In this document: positions 6,725 to 8,641 of the stretch, piece after piece
Numbering within the stretch: position 1 is the stretch's first letter
How the letters are laid out: the number at the start of each line of letters is the position of its first letter
From: Lysobacterales bacterium UBA5700
Lineage (GTDB): Bacteria; Pseudomonadota; Gammaproteobacteria; Xanthomonadales; Xanthomonadaceae
Length of the DNA: 8,641 bases
Reading direction: 5' to 3'
Assembly: GCA_002420085.1 (NCBI GenBank)
Contig: DIHI01000124.1
Location: 6,743-15,383, forward strand
Notes under the pieces: generated by a model
Seen by the model: only the letters and a program-made list of their open reading frames with translations
What the model was told of the DNA's origin: nothing
Databases searched by the model: none
Made by a program: the position numbers and the translations under genes

Positions 6725-8569
6725 ATGTCCATCGAAACTCTGCGCAACATCGCCATCGTCGCCCACGTCGATCACGGCAAGACCACCCTGGTCGATCAAC
6801 TGCTGAAGCAGTCCGGCACCTTCGCCGAGCGGGCCGTCGTGGCCGAGCGCGTGATGGACAGCAACGACCTGGAAAAAGAACGCGGCATCACCATCCTGTC
6901 CAAGAACACGGCCATCCGCTGGCAGGCACCGGACGGTCAGGACTACCGCATCAACATCGTCGACACCCCTGGCCACGCCGATTTCGGCGGCGAGGTCGAA
7001 CGTGTGCTGTCGATGGTCGATTCGGTGCTGATCCTGGTCGATGCCATGGATGGGCCGATGCCGCAGACCCGATTCGTCACCCAGAAAGCCTTCGCCATGG
7101 GCTTCAAGCCGATCGTCGTGGTCAACAAGATCGACCGTCCTGGCGCCCGCCCGGACTGGGTGGTCAACCAGACCTTCGACCTGTTCGACCGGCTCGGCGC
7201 CACCGAAGAACAACTCGATTTTCCGGTGGTCTACGCCTCGGCCCTGCACGGATATGCCAGTCTCGACCCGGAAGCGCGTTCCGGCGACATGACTGCGTTG
7301 TTCCAGGCCATCATCGACCACGTCTCACCCCCACCGGTCGATCTCGACGGACCGTTCCAGATGCGGGTGACCTCGCTCGACTACAACAACTACGTCGGCA
7401 TCATCGGCGTCGGGCGCATTCAGCGCGGCAGCGTCCGGCCAAACATGCCGGTCACCGTCATCGATCGCCACGGCAAGCCGCGCAATGCCAAGGTTCTTCA
7501 AGTTCTCGGCTTCCTGGGTCTCGAACGACACGAAGTCGATCGCGCCCAGGCCGGCGACATCGTCGCCATCTCCGGCATCGAAGGACTGGGCATTTCCGAC
7601 ACCCTCTGCGATCAGTCCGCCCCCGAGCAACTGCCGGTGCTGACCGTGGACGAACCGACCATCAGCATGACTTTCCAGGTCAATGACTCGCCGTTCGCCG
7701 GCAACAAGGACCGCAGCGGCGGCAAGTTTCTCACCTCGCGCCAACTGCGCGATCGACTGATCCGCGAAACCCAGCACAACGTAGCGCTGAAGGTCGAAGA
7801 TACCGCCGACGCCGACAAGTTCAAGGTTTCCGGACGCGGCGAACTGCACCTGTCGATCCTGATTGAAACCATGCGTCGCGAAGGCTACGAACTGGCCGTT
7901 TCGCGCCCGGAAGTGATCGTCCGCGAAGTCGATGGCGTGAAGCAGGAGCCCTACGAACATCTGGTCGTCGATCTGGAAGAACAATACCAGGGTGGCGTCA
8001 TGGGCCGACTCGGCGAGCGCAAGGCCATCCTCCAGAACATGGAGCCGGACGGCAAGGGTCGCGTTCGCCTGGAATTCATCATCCCGGCACGCGGCTTGAT
8101 CGGCTTCCAGACAGAATTCCGCACCCTGACCGCCGGCACCGGCCTGCTGTTCCACGTCTACGACCACTACGGCCCGAAGGCCGACGGCAGCATCGGCCAG
8201 CGTCAGAACGGCGTATTGATCTCCAACGCCACGGGTTCCTCGCCCGCCTACGCTCAGGCCGCCATGCAGGAACGCGGCCGACTGATGATCGAGCCCGGCG
8301 AAGAAATCTACGAGGGCCAGATCGTCGGCATCCATGCCAAGGACAACGACCTGACCGTCAACGCCCTGCGTGGCAAGCAACTCACCAACTTCCGCGCCGC
8401 CGGCAAGGACGACGACGAAGGTCTGATCCCACCGATCCGCTTCTCGCTCGAACAGGCGTTGGAATTCATCGACGACGATGAGTTGGTCGAAGTGACCCCG
8501 AAGGCCATTCGCCTGCGCAAGAAATTTCGCACCGAAATCGACCGCAAACGCGCCTCACGCGCCGCCTGA
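6725..8569 (+). CDS. typA: Translational GTPase TypA/BipA
   Basis: This 614-residue ribosome-binding GTPase is related to EF-G and LepA. The family helps assemble the 50S subunit and supports growth in the cold and under stress. The G domain holds G1 AHVDHGKTT (13-21), G2 RGITI (53-57), G3 [15 protein letters not shown] (80-94) with catalytic His84, G4 NKIDRP (134-139) and G5 SALHG (172-176). Then come the beta-barrel domain II (~208-300), domain III with the BipA-type [19 protein letters not shown] segment (327-345), domain V (~405-485), and the BipA-specific C-terminal domain with [10 protein letters not shown] (495-504) and [21 protein letters not shown] (543-563). Length and all motifs are normal. 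The ATG at 6725 places [20 protein letters not shown] just as in family members. The frame stays open upstream, but that sequence is non-homologous and lies before the promoter. No proper Shine-Dalgarno precedes the start. Confidence 0.97.
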   Translation: MSIETLRNIAIVAHVDHGKTTLVDQLLKQSGTFAERAVVAERVMDSNDLEKERGITILSKNTAIRWQAPDGQDYRINIVDTPGHADFGGEVERVLSMVDSVLILVDAMDGPMPQTRFVTQKAFAMGFKPIVVVNKIDRPGARPDWVVNQTFDLFDRLGATEEQLDFPVVYASALHGYASLDPEARSGDMTALFQAIIDHVSPPPVDLDGPFQMRVTSLDYNNYVGIIGVGRIQRGSVRPNMPVTVIDRHGKPRNAKVLQVLGFLGLERHEVDRAQAGDIVAISGIEGLGISDTLCDQSAPEQLPVLTVDEPTISMTFQVNDSPFAGNKDRSGGKFLTSRQLRDRLIRETQHNVALKVEDTADADKFKVSGRGELHLSILIETMRREGYELAVSRPEVIVREVDGVKQEPYEHLVVDLEEQYQGGVMGRLGERKAILQNMEPDGKGRVRLEFIIPARGLIGFQTEFRTLTAGTGLLFHVYDHYGPKADGSIGQRQNGVLISNATGSSPAYAQAAMQERGRLMIEPGEEIYEGQIVGIHAKDNDLTVNALRGKQLTNFRAAGKDDDEGLIPPIRFSLEQALEFIDDDELVEVTPKAIRLRKKFRTEIDRKRASRAA

Positions 8570-8584
8570 CATCGCACCCCGGAC

Positions 8585-8616
8585 CTGCCGTCGGCGTCGA
8601 ATCGACCCGACGGCAG
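8585..8616 (+). terminator. Strong hairpin after typA, no U-tract
   Basis: CTGCCGTCGG (8585-8594) pairs perfectly with CCGACGGCAG (8607-8616). Inside, GTCG (8596-8599) pairs with CGAC (8603-8606) around an AAT loop, leaving one bulged C. The result is a 14-bp stem starting 15 nt after the typA stop. The following bases (CCGACAGCC) contain no T-run, so it is a U-less terminator or a 3'-end protecting structure. Confidence 0.65.
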
Positions 8617-8641
8617 CCGACAGCCACACATCCGCTTCGGG

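Noticed and set aside
7325..8380. 351-codon open frame on the minus strand opposite typA
   Set aside because: It is the antisense shadow of conserved typA sequence, with no recognisable motifs and no Shine-Dalgarno-led start.

Overview
The window is GC-rich chromosomal DNA from a gammaproteobacterium, most likely of the order Xanthomonadales (Lysobacterales). The best taxonomic clue is the malate dehydrogenase. It is a 328-residue 'cytosolic-type' enzyme close to what I remember of the Xanthomonas protein, not the ~312-residue mitochondrial-like form of enterics. A spacer of degenerate GGGATTTG / CTCGAAT repeats, as I recall from Xanthomonadaceae intergenic DNA, fits this. The order is inferred from memory of these families, not from a search.

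Layout from left to right. (1) 1-263, minus: the first 87 codons of a DUF1016/YhcG-type (predicted PD-(D/E)XK nuclease) gene that runs off the left edge. (2) 264-402: a spacer with two long hairpins behind mdh. (3) 403-1389, minus: mdh. (4) 1390-1492: a repeat-rich spacer. (5) 1493-2692, minus: a class I PLP aminotransferase resembling aspartate aminotransferase. (6) 2862-5501, minus: an 879-residue P2-type cation ATPase. (7) 5502-5790: a 289-bp non-coding stretch with several inverted repeats, probably including the ATPase leader. (8) 5791-6294 and 6324-6581, minus: a cytoplasmic cyclophilin and, just upstream of it, a small two-helix membrane protein, probably one operon. (9) 6725-8569, plus: typA/bipA, divergent from that operon, with a perfect TATAAT box and a strong hairpin after its stop.

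Functionally this is mostly core housekeeping: the TCA cycle, an aminotransferase that can use the oxaloacetate made by Mdh, ion transport, protein folding and ribosome assembly or stress adaptation. The only clearly accessory-type gene is the partial DUF1016 gene. I see no CRISPR array, insertion sequence, tRNA or rRNA, and no convincing new multi-gene system. The points worth a second look are the altered ion-binding residues of the ATPase, the 3' hairpins that consistently lack a U-tract, the typA leader with two mutually exclusive hairpins, and the DUF1016 gene at the edge.
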